In this document: positions 7,936 to 17,114 of the stretch, piece after piece | How positions within the stretch are numbered: the stretch's first letter is position 1 | How the letters are laid out: every line of letters begins with the position of its first letter | Assembly (NCBI GenBank): GCA_039794245.1 | Contig: JBDIVS010000010.1 | Location: 35,410 to 99,409 of the forward strand | Reading direction: 5' to 3' | DNA length: 64,000 nucleotides | Source of the DNA: DAITQM01 sp039794245 | Lineage (GTDB): Bacteria > Pseudomonadota > Gammaproteobacteria > Xanthomonadales > Wenzhouxiangellaceae | Translations under genes and position numbers: made by a program | The notes under the pieces: model-generated | Database searches by the model: none | What the model saw: the letters and a program-made list of their open reading frames with translations, nothing else | Told to the model about the DNA's origin: nothing

Positions 7936-8199
7936 ATGAACGACGATCTCAAAAGCCGCTTCGCAGCAGCACTGGCGGCGGTCAAGACCCTGCCCGAAAG
8001 ACCGGACAACGACATGCTGCTCAGGCTCTACGCACTCTACAAACAGGCGACCGAAGGCGACGCCGGCGGTCCGCGGCCGGGGATGTTCGATTTTGTCGCC
8101 GCCGCCAAGTACGAGGCCTGGGAGAATCTCAAGGGACTGGGCCGGGACGAGGCGATGCAGCGCTATATCAAACTGGTTGAAAGGCTGGCCGGCGAATGA
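7936..8199 (+). CDS. Acyl-CoA-binding protein (ACBP)
   Basis: This 87-residue four-helix protein binds medium- and long-chain acyl-CoA in the cytosol. Conserved ACBP features are all there: LRLYALYKQATEGD (acyl-CoA phosphate and adenine contacts, including Y-K), RPGMFDFVAAAKYEAWENLKGLGRDEAMQRYIKLV. A GGAG sits about 10 bases upstream of the ATG. The divergent neighbour is an acyl-CoA reductase and the next gene is a TetR regulator. A shared role in acyl-CoA trafficking toward fatty alcohol or wax esters is plausible. ACBP genes are patchily distributed in bacteria. Confidence 0.93.
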   Translation: MNDDLKSRFAAALAAVKTLPERPDNDMLLRLYALYKQATEGDAGGPRPGMFDFVAAAKYEAWENLKGLGRDEAMQRYIKLVERLAGE

Positions 8200-8214
8200 A
8201 CCGGGGGGCCGCCG

Positions 8215-8847
8215 ATGTCCCGGCGCAACACCCGTGAAGCGATTCTCGATACCGCGCTCGCGCTGTTCAACGAGCACGGCATCGAGCGGGTCAGCACCAA
8301 CCTGATCGCCCTGGAACTCGATATCAGCCCGGGAAACCTGTACTACCATTTCCGCCACAAGGACGACATCGTCGAGGCCCTGTTCGCCCGCCACGAGGCG
8401 GCGATGTGCGGCCTGCTCGCCGTCCGCGGCGCGCCCGGCCTCGGCCTCGAAGACACCTGGTTTTATCTGCACCACCTGTTCGAACTGATCGGGATGCATC
8501 GTTTTTTGTACCGCAACTTCAGCGATATCACGAGCCGCAGCCGCAAAATCGGCAAACGCTTCAAATCCCTGATCGAATTGCAGGCGGCGAGCATCCGCAG
8601 CCTGACCGACAGCCTCAGGCTGGCCGGCATCCTCAAGGCCAACGCCGCCGAACAGGCGGCACTGATCCGCAACGTGCTGCTGATCACAACCTGCTGGTTG
8701 TCTTTCGCCGAGTTGTTGTCGCCGCTCGCCGCGTCCGGTCCGGCGCTCGCCGTCTGGCAGGTGCTCAGCCTGTTCGTACCCCTGTTCAGGGAACCGGAAC
8801 GCGGCCAGCTCGAAGCGTTGGCGCTGCAATATCTGAACGACGCGTAA
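8215..8847 (+). CDS. TetR-family transcriptional regulator
   Basis: The protein has 210 residues with an N-terminal helix-turn-helix (about 20-60; RREAILDTALALFNEHGIERVSTNLIALELDISPGNLYYHFRHKDDIVEALF-like block). A helical ligand domain follows. The gene starts 15 bp after the ACBP stop, with a G-rich ribosome site, so it is likely co-transcribed with it. By position it may be an acyl-CoA-responsive repressor of the reductase/ACBP pair, as FadR/PsrA-like TetR proteins are. No operator could be assigned, so this is an inference. Confidence 0.9.
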   Translation: MSRRNTREAILDTALALFNEHGIERVSTNLIALELDISPGNLYYHFRHKDDIVEALFARHEAAMCGLLAVRGAPGLGLEDTWFYLHHLFELIGMHRFLYRNFSDITSRSRKIGKRFKSLIELQAASIRSLTDSLRLAGILKANAAEQAALIRNVLLITTCWLSFAELLSPLAASGPALAVWQVLSLFVPLFREPERGQLEALALQYLNDA

Positions 8848-8868
8848 CCCAGGATAATCCAAGCCGCC

Positions 8869-9582
8869 ATGAGATCCCCAAACTTCCCCTGCACGGTGTT
8901 CGTGCTGCTGCTCTTCGCACTCCGGCCTGCCGCGGCCGGCGCCGGCACCGACTGCGGCACCCATTTCTACGATGACGGCGTCCCGGAGGACGCGTTGTTC
9001 TTTTCCGGCGGCGGCCATGCCGGCGAACCCGATCACCTGTTTGCAGTCAAATACGAGCTCGCCGATTTTGCCATTGCGCCCGGACAGATGATCATCACCG
9101 GTTTTTGCGCCGGCAACTTTTTAGATTTCAGCGCCTTCGGCGGGCCGTGGCCGAACGAGGTGTTCGTCTATCCCGACCTTGACGGCCTGCCCGACCTCGA
9201 CCGGCCGCTGGTCCACACCACGATGCTGACCGGCGACGGGCAGGGCTGGTTCACCGCCGATTTTCCCGAACCGCTCGTCATCGACGGCGATTTCTGGCTG
9301 ATGAACCATGGCTACCCGCCGCACGCCGGCGAGGACTTCAACATGGAAACCGATCAAAGTTCAAAGCCCGCCGGCCGGAGCTACATCACCGACCGCGGCC
9401 TGCCGTTCATCTTCGTCAGCGAGCAGAATTTTCTGTTGCGGGCGATCCTTGCCGCCAACCCCGCACCGCTGCTGCCCGCGCCGCGGGCGGTACCCGTACT
9501 TTCCAGCCGCCCGGCGCTGTGGGGATTGATCGCCATCCTGGTCGCCGCGGCAGGCTACATGCGCCGCAAAGGAGCGAGGTAA
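8869..9582 (+). CDS. Secreted protein of unknown function with IPTL-CTERM-like sorting tail
   Basis: The protein has 237 residues. A signal peptide (about 1-24, VLLLFALRPAAAGAG) leads into an all-beta-looking domain with repeated FxG, DGxPDLD and WFTADF motifs; no known family was recognised. The C-terminus reads VPVLSSRPALWGLIAILVAAAG followed by YMRRKGAR: a proline-containing motif, one hydrophobic helix and a basic tail. This is the tripartite architecture of IPTL/PEP-CTERM surface-sorting signals, although the leading motif is degenerate. Its stop overlaps the next start (TAATG), so expression with the glutaredoxin-like gene is coupled. Confidence 0.65.
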   Translation: MRSPNFPCTVFVLLLFALRPAAAGAGTDCGTHFYDDGVPEDALFFSGGGHAGEPDHLFAVKYELADFAIAPGQMIITGFCAGNFLDFSAFGGPWPNEVFVYPDLDGLPDLDRPLVHTTMLTGDGQGWFTADFPEPLVIDGDFWLMNHGYPPHAGEDFNMETDQSSKPAGRSYITDRGLPFIFVSEQNFLLRAILAANPAPLLPAPRAVPVLSSRPALWGLIAILVAAAGYMRRKGAR

Positions 9583-9854
9583 TGTGCTTTTGGCCTTTCC
9601 CGCGGCGGCCGGCGAAGCCCAAGTGGGTGTTGTACACCGCCCCCGATTGTCACTTGTGCGACGAGGCGCGCGCCTTGCTACGCCGCCGGCGTCTGGCGGG
9701 CCGGGTGCGGGTCGTCGAAATCACCGACTCGATCGAATTGCTGCGCCGCTATCGCCGGCGCATCCCGGTCCTCGCCGCTGGTGCTACGGAACTGGATTGG
9801 CCGTTCGGCGCGGCAGAACTCGAAGTCCTGGCCCGCGTCGTGGAGATGAGATGA
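9582..9854 (+). CDS. Glutaredoxin-like thioredoxin-fold protein (DUF836)
   Basis: This 90-residue thiol-redox protein has the CHLC active site inside YTAPDCHLCDEARALL (about 21-36) and the cis-proline motif RRIPVLAAG. It ends with the helix FGAAELEVLARVVEMR. ATG 9582 overlaps the upstream stop, and its own stop overlaps the downstream start (ATGA), so the run is translationally coupled. The substrate is unknown; the flanking genes code for two exported proteins. No signal peptide is visible, so it acts in the cytoplasm. Confidence 0.82.
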   Translation: MCFWPFPRRPAKPKWVLYTAPDCHLCDEARALLRRRRLAGRVRVVEITDSIELLRRYRRRIPVLAAGATELDWPFGAAELEVLARVVEMR

Positions 9855-11122
9855 AACTTAACGGTTTGTTCTGCGCCCGGCATCCGGGGATGCGACGGCG
9901 CACCGCGCGGTTCTTGTTCATACTGGCCGGCGGCTGGCTGACCGCCGGCGCGGCGGCGGATGACTACCGTTTCGAGATCACCGTCGATTTCAGTGCGCCG
10001 CGGACCGTCCAGGGCTGTGTCCCGGTGAGCTTGCAGGTAAGGCAAACCACGCCCCTATTGCGCCGCCTCAGTTGGCCGATCGACGCCCGTTTCGCGGCGC
10101 TGGCCGGCGAGGGCCTGACCCTGGATGCGCGGCGGGTGACCTGGCATGTGCCGGAAAACGGCGGGCGGCTGCGTTACTGCGCCCAGTTGAACCAGACGGC
10201 CGGGAACGGCCGTTATACTGCGCGGCTGGCCGCCGACTGGGCGGTGTTTCGCGGCGACGACCTGGTTCCTGCGGCGCGCGCCGTAACCGCGAGGGGCGCG
10301 CGGTCGGCAACGATGCTGCGTTTCGTGCTGCCCGGGGCGTGGAGCGTCGTGACGCGCTACCGGCGGGCGGCGGGGAAAGATGGGCACTACCGGATCGACA
10401 ACCCCCGCCGCCGTTTCGACCGGCCGACCGGCTGGATGACCGCCGGCGAACTCGGCGTCCGGCACGAACAACTCGGCACCGTCCATGTGACGGTTGCCGG
10501 GCCGCGGGATCACGGCTTACGGCGCTTGGACCTGATCGCCATGCTGGGCTACCATCTGCCGATGCTGGGCGAGAAACTCGGCCGCTTTCCCGAGCGGCTT
10601 TTGATCGTCGGGGCGGCCGAAAAAATGTGGTACGGCGGCCTGTCCGGACCCGAATCTTTGTTCATCAATGCCGAATTGCCGCTGATCAGCGAAAACGGCA
10701 CCTCGGTCCTGCTACACGAGTTGGTACACATTGCGCTGGGGAGGAGCGCCGCGCCGGGCGCCGACTGGATCGTTGAAGGGCTGGCGGAATATGTCGGGCT
10801 GGATCTTTTGCGCGCCAGCGGCGGGATCACCGAACGGCGTTTCGAGCAAAGCCTTCAGGCTTTGGCCCGCTGGGGCGCGAAGGCGGAACATCTCAACGTC
10901 GAACGCGCCACAGGTGCCGTCAACGCTCGTGCCGCGACCGTGTTCGCCGCTATGCACCGTGAGCTCGGCGCCGCCGATTTCGACCGCCTGCTTGAGCAAC
11001 TCGCCACCGGCCACGGCCCGCTGGCGCTGCCCGAACTGGCACACGCCGCCGAGGCCCTGCTCGGCCAGCCGGCACAGGCGCTGGCCGGCCTGGAGATGAG
11101 CCAGACACCGGCCGATCAGTGA
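9851..11122 (+). CDS. Exported gluzincin-like metallopeptidase of unknown specificity
   Basis: This 423-residue protein has an N-terminal signal segment (about 20-36, ARFLFILAGGWLTAGAAA). The middle resembles the beta-rich N-domain of M1-like peptidases. The catalytic motif is HELVH at 289-293, and the downstream WIVEGLAEY (306-314) resembles the NEGFAxY third-ligand motif of M1/M61 peptidases; the gap between them is three residues shorter than in M1. PlexiGly-type repeats are absent. It lies between a glutaredoxin-like gene and gspF, with overlapping stop/start codons on both sides. Peptidase activity is inferred from the motif only. Confidence 0.72.
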   Translation: MKLNGLFCARHPGMRRRTARFLFILAGGWLTAGAAADDYRFEITVDFSAPRTVQGCVPVSLQVRQTTPLLRRLSWPIDARFAALAGEGLTLDARRVTWHVPENGGRLRYCAQLNQTAGNGRYTARLAADWAVFRGDDLVPAARAVTARGARSATMLRFVLPGAWSVVTRYRRAAGKDGHYRIDNPRRRFDRPTGWMTAGELGVRHEQLGTVHVTVAGPRDHGLRRLDLIAMLGYHLPMLGEKLGRFPERLLIVGAAEKMWYGGLSGPESLFINAELPLISENGTSVLLHELVHIALGRSAAPGADWIVEGLAEYVGLDLLRASGGITERRFEQSLQALARWGAKAEHLNVERATGAVNARAATVFAAMHRELGAADFDRLLEQLATGHGPLALPELAHAAEALLGQPAQALAGLEMSQTPADQ

Positions 11123-12327
11123 TGGGCGCTTACGAATACCGGGCGATCACCGCCACCGGCCGCACCGAGCGTGGCGTGCGCCAGGGCGACAGCCCGCGGC
11201 AGGTGCGCCAGATGCTGCGCGACGCCGGCCTGGTGCCGCTCAGCGTCAAGGCCATTGGTACCACCAACGGCCGGCAAGGCGGCTTCGCCCGACGCGGTTT
11301 TTCGCGGCGTGAAATCGCCATGCTGACCCGGCAACTGTCCAGCCTGCTGCGCGCCGGGCTGCCGTTGGTCGAGGCCCTGGCCGCGGTCGCCTCCGAAGGC
11401 AGCGCCAGGGAAAGCCGGGTGCTGGGGGCGATGCGCGCCCGCCTCGTCGAAGGCCAGAGCCTGGCCTCGGCTTTGGCCGCCGAACCGCGTTATTTCCCGC
11501 CGATGTACACCGCGGCGGTCGCCGCCGGCGAACGTTCCGGCAAACTGGAGCGGGTGCTCGACCGGCTCGCCACGCATCTCGAAGCGCGCGAGAGCCTGGG
11601 CCGCGACGTCGGCATGGCGCTGCTCTACCCGGTGCTGCTGGTCGTCGTGGCGCTCGCCGTGGTCGGCGGGCTCGTGACCTACGTCGTGCCGCGCGTCGTC
11701 GAAGTCTTCACCCGGCTCGATGCAGCATTGCCGCTGGCCACCCGGATTCTGATCGGCACCAGCGACTTTTTGCGCCAGCACGGCATCTGGCTGTTGCTGG
11801 CCTTGGGAGTATCGGCTTTCATTGCCTATCGCCTGGTGCAGCAGGAACGGTACCGCCGCCCGGCGCAGCGGTTTTTATTGCATACTCCGCTGATCGGCAT
11901 GCTGCTTAGGGCCCAGGAAACGGCGCACGTCGCCCGCACGCTGGCCATGCTGCTGGCCAGCGCCGTGCCGCTGGTCGAAGCGCTGCGCGCCACCTCCAAG
12001 GTGGTGACGACCGTGGTCTTCCGCGATGCGCTGCTCACCGCCGCGCGCCAGGTCAGCGAAGGGCAGTCGCTGCATCGCGCCCTGGCGCAAAGTGGCCTTT
12101 TGCCACCGGTGACGCTGCGCCTGATCGCCAGCGGCGAGCGCAGCGGCGAGCTCGCCGCCCTGCTCGACCAGGCCGCCGGCATCCACGAGCGGCAACTGGC
12201 CGGCGCCCTCGGCGTGATCAGCGGCGTGCTGCAACCGGCGCTGATCATCGTCGTCGGCGCACTGGTGCTGTTCATCGTGCTGGCCATCATGCTGCCGATC
12301 CTCGATCTCAATCTGCTGGTCGGGTAG
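11122..12327 (+). CDS. gspF: Type II secretion inner-membrane protein GspF (solitary)
   Basis: This 401-residue polytopic protein has two tandem T2SSF domains (about 70-190 and 270-395) and three transmembrane helices (about 168-190, 217-236, 372-393). Family blocks include ELTRQLSSLLRAGLPLVEAL-like MLTRQLSSLLRAGLPLV and VPLVEALRATSKV. The platform protein normally works with GspE; no gspE, gspG or other Gsp gene is adjacent, and a distinct pilC occurs at 61719. It may therefore serve an incomplete or dispersed secretion system, possibly for the two exported proteins upstream. A GTG at 11119 is an alternative start. Confidence 0.88.
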   Translation: MGAYEYRAITATGRTERGVRQGDSPRQVRQMLRDAGLVPLSVKAIGTTNGRQGGFARRGFSRREIAMLTRQLSSLLRAGLPLVEALAAVASEGSARESRVLGAMRARLVEGQSLASALAAEPRYFPPMYTAAVAAGERSGKLERVLDRLATHLEARESLGRDVGMALLYPVLLVVVALAVVGGLVTYVVPRVVEVFTRLDAALPLATRILIGTSDFLRQHGIWLLLALGVSAFIAYRLVQQERYRRPAQRFLLHTPLIGMLLRAQETAHVARTLAMLLASAVPLVEALRATSKVVTTVVFRDALLTAARQVSEGQSLHRALAQSGLLPPVTLRLIASGERSGELAALLDQAAGIHERQLAGALGVISGVLQPALIIVVGALVLFIVLAIMLPILDLNLLVG

Positions 12328-12362
12328 GCACCCAAGGCGGGCGCATGCGACAATCGGCGGCG

Positions 12363-13034
12363 ATGTTGCAATTCGCGCAGGTCGGCAAACGATATCCCAG
12401 CGGCGGGCGGGCGCTCGACGGGATCGACTGCACCATCGCCCACGGCGAAATGGTGTTTCTGACCGGCCATTCGGGCGCCGGCAAGAGCACCCTGCTCAAG
12501 CTGATCACGCTGCAGGAAAGGCCGACGCGCGGCCACCTGCTGTTCGAGCAGCGCAATATCGCCCGCCTGCCGCGGCGCGAGGTGCCGCACCTCAGGCGCC
12601 GTATCGGCGTCGTCTTCCAGGACCACCGCCTGTTGCCTGCCAAGCGGGTGTTCGACAACGTCGCCCTGCCCTTGATCATCGCCGGCATGCCGTATGCCGA
12701 AATCGCCCGCCGGGTGCGCGCCGCGCTCGACAAGGTGGGCCTGCGGCACAAGGAGCACGCCGCGCCGCTCGCCCTGTCCACCGGCGAGCAGCAGCGCGTC
12801 GGCATCGCCCGGGCAATCGTCCACCGGCCGCAACTGCTTCTTGCCGACGAGCCGACCGGCAACCTCGATCCGGCGCTGTCGGCCGAAATCATGAAACTGT
12901 TTCTGACCCTGAACGAACTCGGATCGACGCTCATCATTGCGACCCACGATCTGCACCTGGTGCGCGAACTCGGACGCCGCGTGCTGGTGCTCGACCAGGG
13001 CCGGCTGGCCGATGATATTCCGGCGCGAGTTTGA
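12363..13034 (+). CDS. ftsE: Cell-division ABC transporter ATP-binding protein FtsE
   Basis: This 223-residue ABC ATPase pairs with FtsX to activate septal peptidoglycan hydrolases. Walker A is GHSGAGKST (35-43), the Q-loop is VVFQDH, the signature is LSTGEQQRV (the usual LSGGEQQR with S to T change) and Walker B is LLLADEPTGNLD. ATG 12363 matches the family start MxxFxxVxKRYP; an ATG 18 bp upstream is also possible. It overlaps ftsX by 23 bp. The order ftsE-ftsX-rpoH is conserved; ftsY is not present upstream. Confidence 0.95.
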   Translation: MLQFAQVGKRYPSGGRALDGIDCTIAHGEMVFLTGHSGAGKSTLLKLITLQERPTRGHLLFEQRNIARLPRREVPHLRRRIGVVFQDHRLLPAKRVFDNVALPLIIAGMPYAEIARRVRAALDKVGLRHKEHAAPLALSTGEQQRVGIARAIVHRPQLLLADEPTGNLDPALSAEIMKLFLTLNELGSTLIIATHDLHLVRELGRRVLVLDQGRLADDIPARV

Positions 13035-13959
13035 CCGCCCGCGTCCGGCCGCCGCATTGCGCGCCTGGCTACGGCAGCACGCTTACGGCCTGATGTCGAG
13101 CGTCGGGACGCTCAGCCGCCAGCCGGCGGCGACAGTGCTCACTGTCACGCTGCTCGGCCTGGCGCTGGCCTTGCCGCTGACGCTGCACACGCTGCTCGTC
13201 AACCTCGAACGGCTGGGCGGCACCTGGCAGGGACTCGAAGCGATCACGATCTTCATGCCGGGCGGGGCGAGCGGCGAAGACGCCGGCCGGCTGCAAAAAG
13301 AATTGTCTTCCTGGCCCGAGATCGCCGCGCTTCGCCTGATCACGCCGGCGGAGGCGCTTGCCGAGTTCCGCCGGACCGCCGGTTTCGACGCCGCCCTCGA
13401 CGCCCTGCCGGCCAACCCACTGCCTTACGTCCTGATCGCCGAACCGGCGGTGCCGGCAGGTGGCGTCGAACCCCTGGTCCGGCGCCTGGGATCACTGCCG
13501 GCGGTCGATTTCGCGACCGCCGACACCGCCTGGCTGCACCGCCTCGATCGCCTGCTGGCCCTCGCCCGCCGCCTGCTGCAACTGATCGCGGCGGCCTTCG
13601 GCTTCGGACTGCTCCTGGTGGTGGCGCATACCGTCCGCGTCGAAGTGCAATCCCGCGTCACCGAAATCGAAGTCCTGTCGCTGGCCGGCGCCACCCCCGG
13701 ATTCATCCGCCGGCCGTTTCTCTACACCGGCCTGATCTACGGCGTGCTCGGCGCCGCTCTCGCCTGGCTGCTGCAACTCGCCGCGCTCGGCTGGCTGCAA
13801 ACCGGGGTCGGGGCACTGGCGCTGAGTTACGGCAGCCACTGGCAATTGCACGCCCCGGACATCCGGCAGATTCTGCTGCTGATCACCGGCGCCGGACTGC
13901 TCGGCTGGCTCGGTTCATGGTTGGCCGTCAGCCGCCATCTGCACCGGGTGTGGTCGTAG
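13012..13959 (+). CDS. ftsX: Cell-division protein FtsX
   Basis: This 315-residue membrane partner of FtsE has four predicted helices. A first helix (about 44-62, VLTVTLLGLALALPLTL) precedes a periplasmic domain (about 65-180). A cluster of three helices follows (LLQLIAAAFGFGLLLVVAHTV, YTGLIYGVLGAALAWLLQL, QILLLITGAGLLGWLGSWL). The motif VQSRVTEIEVLSLAGATPGFIRRPFLYTG is typical. The start codon lies inside ftsE, so translation is coupled. Confidence 0.94.
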   Translation: MIFRREFDRPRPAAALRAWLRQHAYGLMSSVGTLSRQPAATVLTVTLLGLALALPLTLHTLLVNLERLGGTWQGLEAITIFMPGGASGEDAGRLQKELSSWPEIAALRLITPAEALAEFRRTAGFDAALDALPANPLPYVLIAEPAVPAGGVEPLVRRLGSLPAVDFATADTAWLHRLDRLLALARRLLQLIAAAFGFGLLLVVAHTVRVEVQSRVTEIEVLSLAGATPGFIRRPFLYTGLIYGVLGAALAWLLQLAALGWLQTGVGALALSYGSHWQLHAPDIRQILLLITGAGLLGWLGSWLAVSRHLHRVWS

Positions 13960-14002
13960 TTGTTCGTTGTTCGTTGTTCATTGTTCGTTGTCCGTAGTTC
14001 GT
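13953..14002 (+). repeat. Degenerate TTGTTCG heptamer tandem repeat
   Basis: About six units of TTGTTCG/TTGTCCG/TAGTTCG follow the ftsX stop codon directly (TAG at 13957-13959). The array is simple-sequence DNA between ftsX and rpoH and has no open frame worth calling. Similar short arrays occur between genes in many proteobacteria and may vary in length by slippage. Confidence 0.8.
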
Positions 14003-14145
14003 CACCCGGCTGCGTCCGGCATCGCCGAGGGGGATGCCTGCTGCCCGGCAAAGCCCCAGTTTTTCCATACTTCACCAGGCAGGGCTTGCGGAACCGGCGG
14101 CCGGCCGCGCTGTCGAATGCGGCGTCGAACTACGCCCCGCCGGGG

Positions 14146-14154
14146 TGCTATAAT
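14146..14154 (+). promoter_or_regulatory. Extended -10 promoter element of rpoH
   Basis: The sequence TGCTATAAT is a perfect extended -10 (TGn plus TATAAT). It ends 6 bases before ATG 14161, so the expected start point falls on or next to the A of that codon. A -35-like TCGAAC lies at 14124-14129 with long spacing. No Shine-Dalgarno is visible before 14161. Confidence 0.6.
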
Positions 14155-14160
14155 TTCGCC

Positions 14161-15066
<906 letters not shown>

Positions 15067-15238
15067 TCCCGGCGTTGCACAACCGGCCATCCGGGCCGCG
15101 GCCAACCGTCCGGTGGTCTGCTCTACCCGTCATGAATCCGTTATTTGCAAGGCGAACGGCGGCATGCAGGCGGGCGTCCATCCCTCGCGCCGCCGGTAGC
15201 CGGGCGTTTACGCGCTGAAGTCCAGGCGCGCCGCAAGC
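15067..15238. other. Intergenic region between convergent rpoH and dsbC
   Basis: No gene, RNA or clear terminator hairpin with a T-run was found in this 172-base gap. The stretch is GC-rich, and its short reading frames look like chance. Confidence 0.6.
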
Positions 15239-15985
15239 TCAACGGGCGGCGAGGTTTTTCTGGGTCTGCAAGTGCTGGGCGAGTTGCTCCGGCGGCATAT
15301 AGCCGCGGATCATAAGGCCGTTGGCAAGGATGATCGCCGGCGTGCCGGTCATGCCGATCCGGTTACCGATCTCGTATTGTTCGGCGACCGGATTGGCACA
15401 CTCGGCGGGCAGCGGATCGTTGCCCTGTTTGGCGGCAGTCAGGGCCGCCAGCCGGTCATCGGCGCACCACACGGAAACCGCCTTGCTGAAAGACGGCGTT
15501 GCGGGGCCGGAGCGCGGAAAGAACATGTAATGCACCGCGATGCCGAGGGCATTGTATTCGTCGATCTGGCTGTGTAGCCGGCGGCAATAGCCGCAGTCGA
15601 TATCGGTGAACACCGTGATATCGTATTTCTTTTCACCCTTGGGCGAAAACGTGATCTGCTTGTCCGCCGGGTAGGCTTCGAGGATGGCGCGGCGCTGGAC
15701 GGACAGCGCGTCTTCTGTCAGGTCGGTGCGGGTTTCGAGGTCGAACATCTTGCCTTGCAGCAGGTAGCGCCCGTCGGCCGATACATAAACCACCTGGGCA
15801 TCGATCGTCACCTGCTTCATGCCCTGGACCGGGCTGTCGGCGATCACGATCTGGCCGGCATTCGGAACGAGCGAGGTGATCGCCGCCCTGACCGGGTCGG
15901 CATCGGGTTGGGCCATCACCGGCGCCGCCGCAATGGCAATGAGGACGATCGGCGGCAGGACCGCTTGCAGAGTGTGTGCTTTCAT
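15239..15985 (-). CDS. dsbC: Periplasmic thiol:disulfide isomerase DsbC
   Basis: This 248-residue protein has a signal peptide (about 1-25, ending APVMAQ). It has the N-terminal dimerisation domain, then a thioredoxin domain with active site CGYC (131-134) in VFTDIDCGYCRRLHSQ and the cis-proline loop TGTPAIILANG (about 214-224). A second cysteine pair is seen at VWCAD and PAEC. DsbC isomerises wrong disulfides in the periplasm and is kept reduced by DsbD. It lies downstream of xerD on the same strand, the usual gammaproteobacterial order. ATG 15985 directly precedes the signal peptide. Confidence 0.94.
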   Translation of the reverse strand: MKAHTLQAVLPPIVLIAIAAAPVMAQPDADPVRAAITSLVPNAGQIVIADSPVQGMKQVTIDAQVVYVSADGRYLLQGKMFDLETRTDLTEDALSVQRRAILEAYPADKQITFSPKGEKKYDITVFTDIDCGYCRRLHSQIDEYNALGIAVHYMFFPRSGPATPSFSKAVSVWCADDRLAALTAAKQGNDPLPAECANPVAEQYEIGNRIGMTGTPAIILANGLMIRGYMPPEQLAQHLQTQKNLAAR

Positions 15986-16124
15986 GGTGCGCGTCTGGTT
16001 GTGTTGTGGTGAAAAAAGGTATGACCAACGGGTATTTTGAGTCGTCTCACCGCCCGTGCTCAAACGACGGCACGGCCCGGCCTTGGCATTCGAGATGGCG
16101 GGCGGCGGAAAGTTCCGCCCCGAT

Positions 16125-17048
16125 TCAACCCCGGGGGTGGTGGCGGGCATGCAACTCCTTGAGGCGCTGCCGCGCGACCTGGGTGTAGATCTGCGTCGTC
16201 GTCAGGTCGCTATGGCCCAACAACATCTGTAAAACCCTCAGATCGGCACCGTGATTCAGCAGGTGCGTGGCAAACGAATGCCGGAGCATGTGCGGCGACA
16301 GGGCCTTGCGGATGCCCGCCTGGCGGGCGCGGCGCCTGATCATGTACCAAAACGCCTGGCGGGTCAAGCGTCCGCCGCGGCGGTTGAGAAAAACCGTATC
16401 GCTCGCCAGGCCGCAAAGCAGTTGCGGCCGCCCCTGATCCAGGTATTTCTCCAACCATTCGCCGGCGGTTTCGCCGAACGGCGCCAGGCGATCACGGCCG
16501 CCCTTGCCGGTCACCCGCAAGATCCCCTGATTGCGGTTGATCATCGGCAATGCCAGGTTCACCAACTCGCTGACCCGCAACCCACTGGCATACATCACTT
16601 CGAGCATCGCCCGGTCGCGTAGTGCCAGAGCGTCACGGTCGGCGGGTATCTCGAGCAGCCGTTCGACCTCCGCCTCCGTCAGATCCCTGGGCAGACTACG
16701 CGGCAGGCGCGGCGGATCGATCGTGCCGAGCGGCGAGTCCCGGCGCTGGCCGGTGCGCTGCAGCCAACCGTAAAACTGCTGCAAACTCGACAACCGGCGG
16801 CGCACAGTGCGGGCGTTGAGGCCGCGGCGGAGCAATGAAGCAAGGTAGGATTCCACCGCCGCGCGATCGGCCGTATGCGGCGAACTTTCGCCGGCCGGAT
16901 GCTGCTCGAGGTAGCGGGTGAAATCGCTCAGATCGGCGCGGTAAGCCAGGAGCGTGTTTTGGGAAAGGCCGCGTTCGGCCCACAGTTCCTGAATGAACTC
17001 TGTCAGTGGATCGGGAGACAAAAGCCGGGCAGGCGGAACGCCGGCCAT
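16125..17048 (-). CDS. xerD: Site-specific tyrosine recombinase XerD
   Basis: This 307-residue recombinase resolves chromosome dimers at dif with XerC. The SAM-like N-terminal domain is at about 14-100. The catalytic domain carries R158 (ASGLRVSEL), K182 (TGKGGRDR), H253-x-x-R256 (HMLRHSFATHLL), H279 (LLGHSDLTTTQIY) and nucleophile Y288. All residues are present. The start at ATG 17048 gives a typical length; an upstream in-frame start at 17087 would read through a strong hairpin and is less likely. Confidence 0.94.
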   Translation of the reverse strand: MAGVPPARLLSPDPLTEFIQELWAERGLSQNTLLAYRADLSDFTRYLEQHPAGESSPHTADRAAVESYLASLLRRGLNARTVRRRLSSLQQFYGWLQRTGQRRDSPLGTIDPPRLPRSLPRDLTEAEVERLLEIPADRDALALRDRAMLEVMYASGLRVSELVNLALPMINRNQGILRVTGKGGRDRLAPFGETAGEWLEKYLDQGRPQLLCGLASDTVFLNRRGGRLTRQAFWYMIRRRARQAGIRKALSPHMLRHSFATHLLNHGADLRVLQMLLGHSDLTTTQIYTQVARQRLKELHARHHPRG

Positions 17049-17079
17049 GGACAAAACGATCGCGGCGCGCCTGATGCGC

Positions 17080-17106
17080 GGGGCCACACCGGAGCGGTGT
17101 GGCCCC
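17080..17106. terminator. Perfect 12-bp stem-loop between the H1-like gene and xerD
   Basis: The arms GGGGCCACACCG and CGGTGTGGCCCC are perfectly complementary with a 3-base loop GAG. It lies 9 bp past the stop of the lysine-rich protein (minus strand). There is no T-run, but the stem is very stable, so it probably ends or processes the H1-like transcript before xerD. Confidence 0.65.
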
Positions 17107-17114
17107 CGCCTGGA

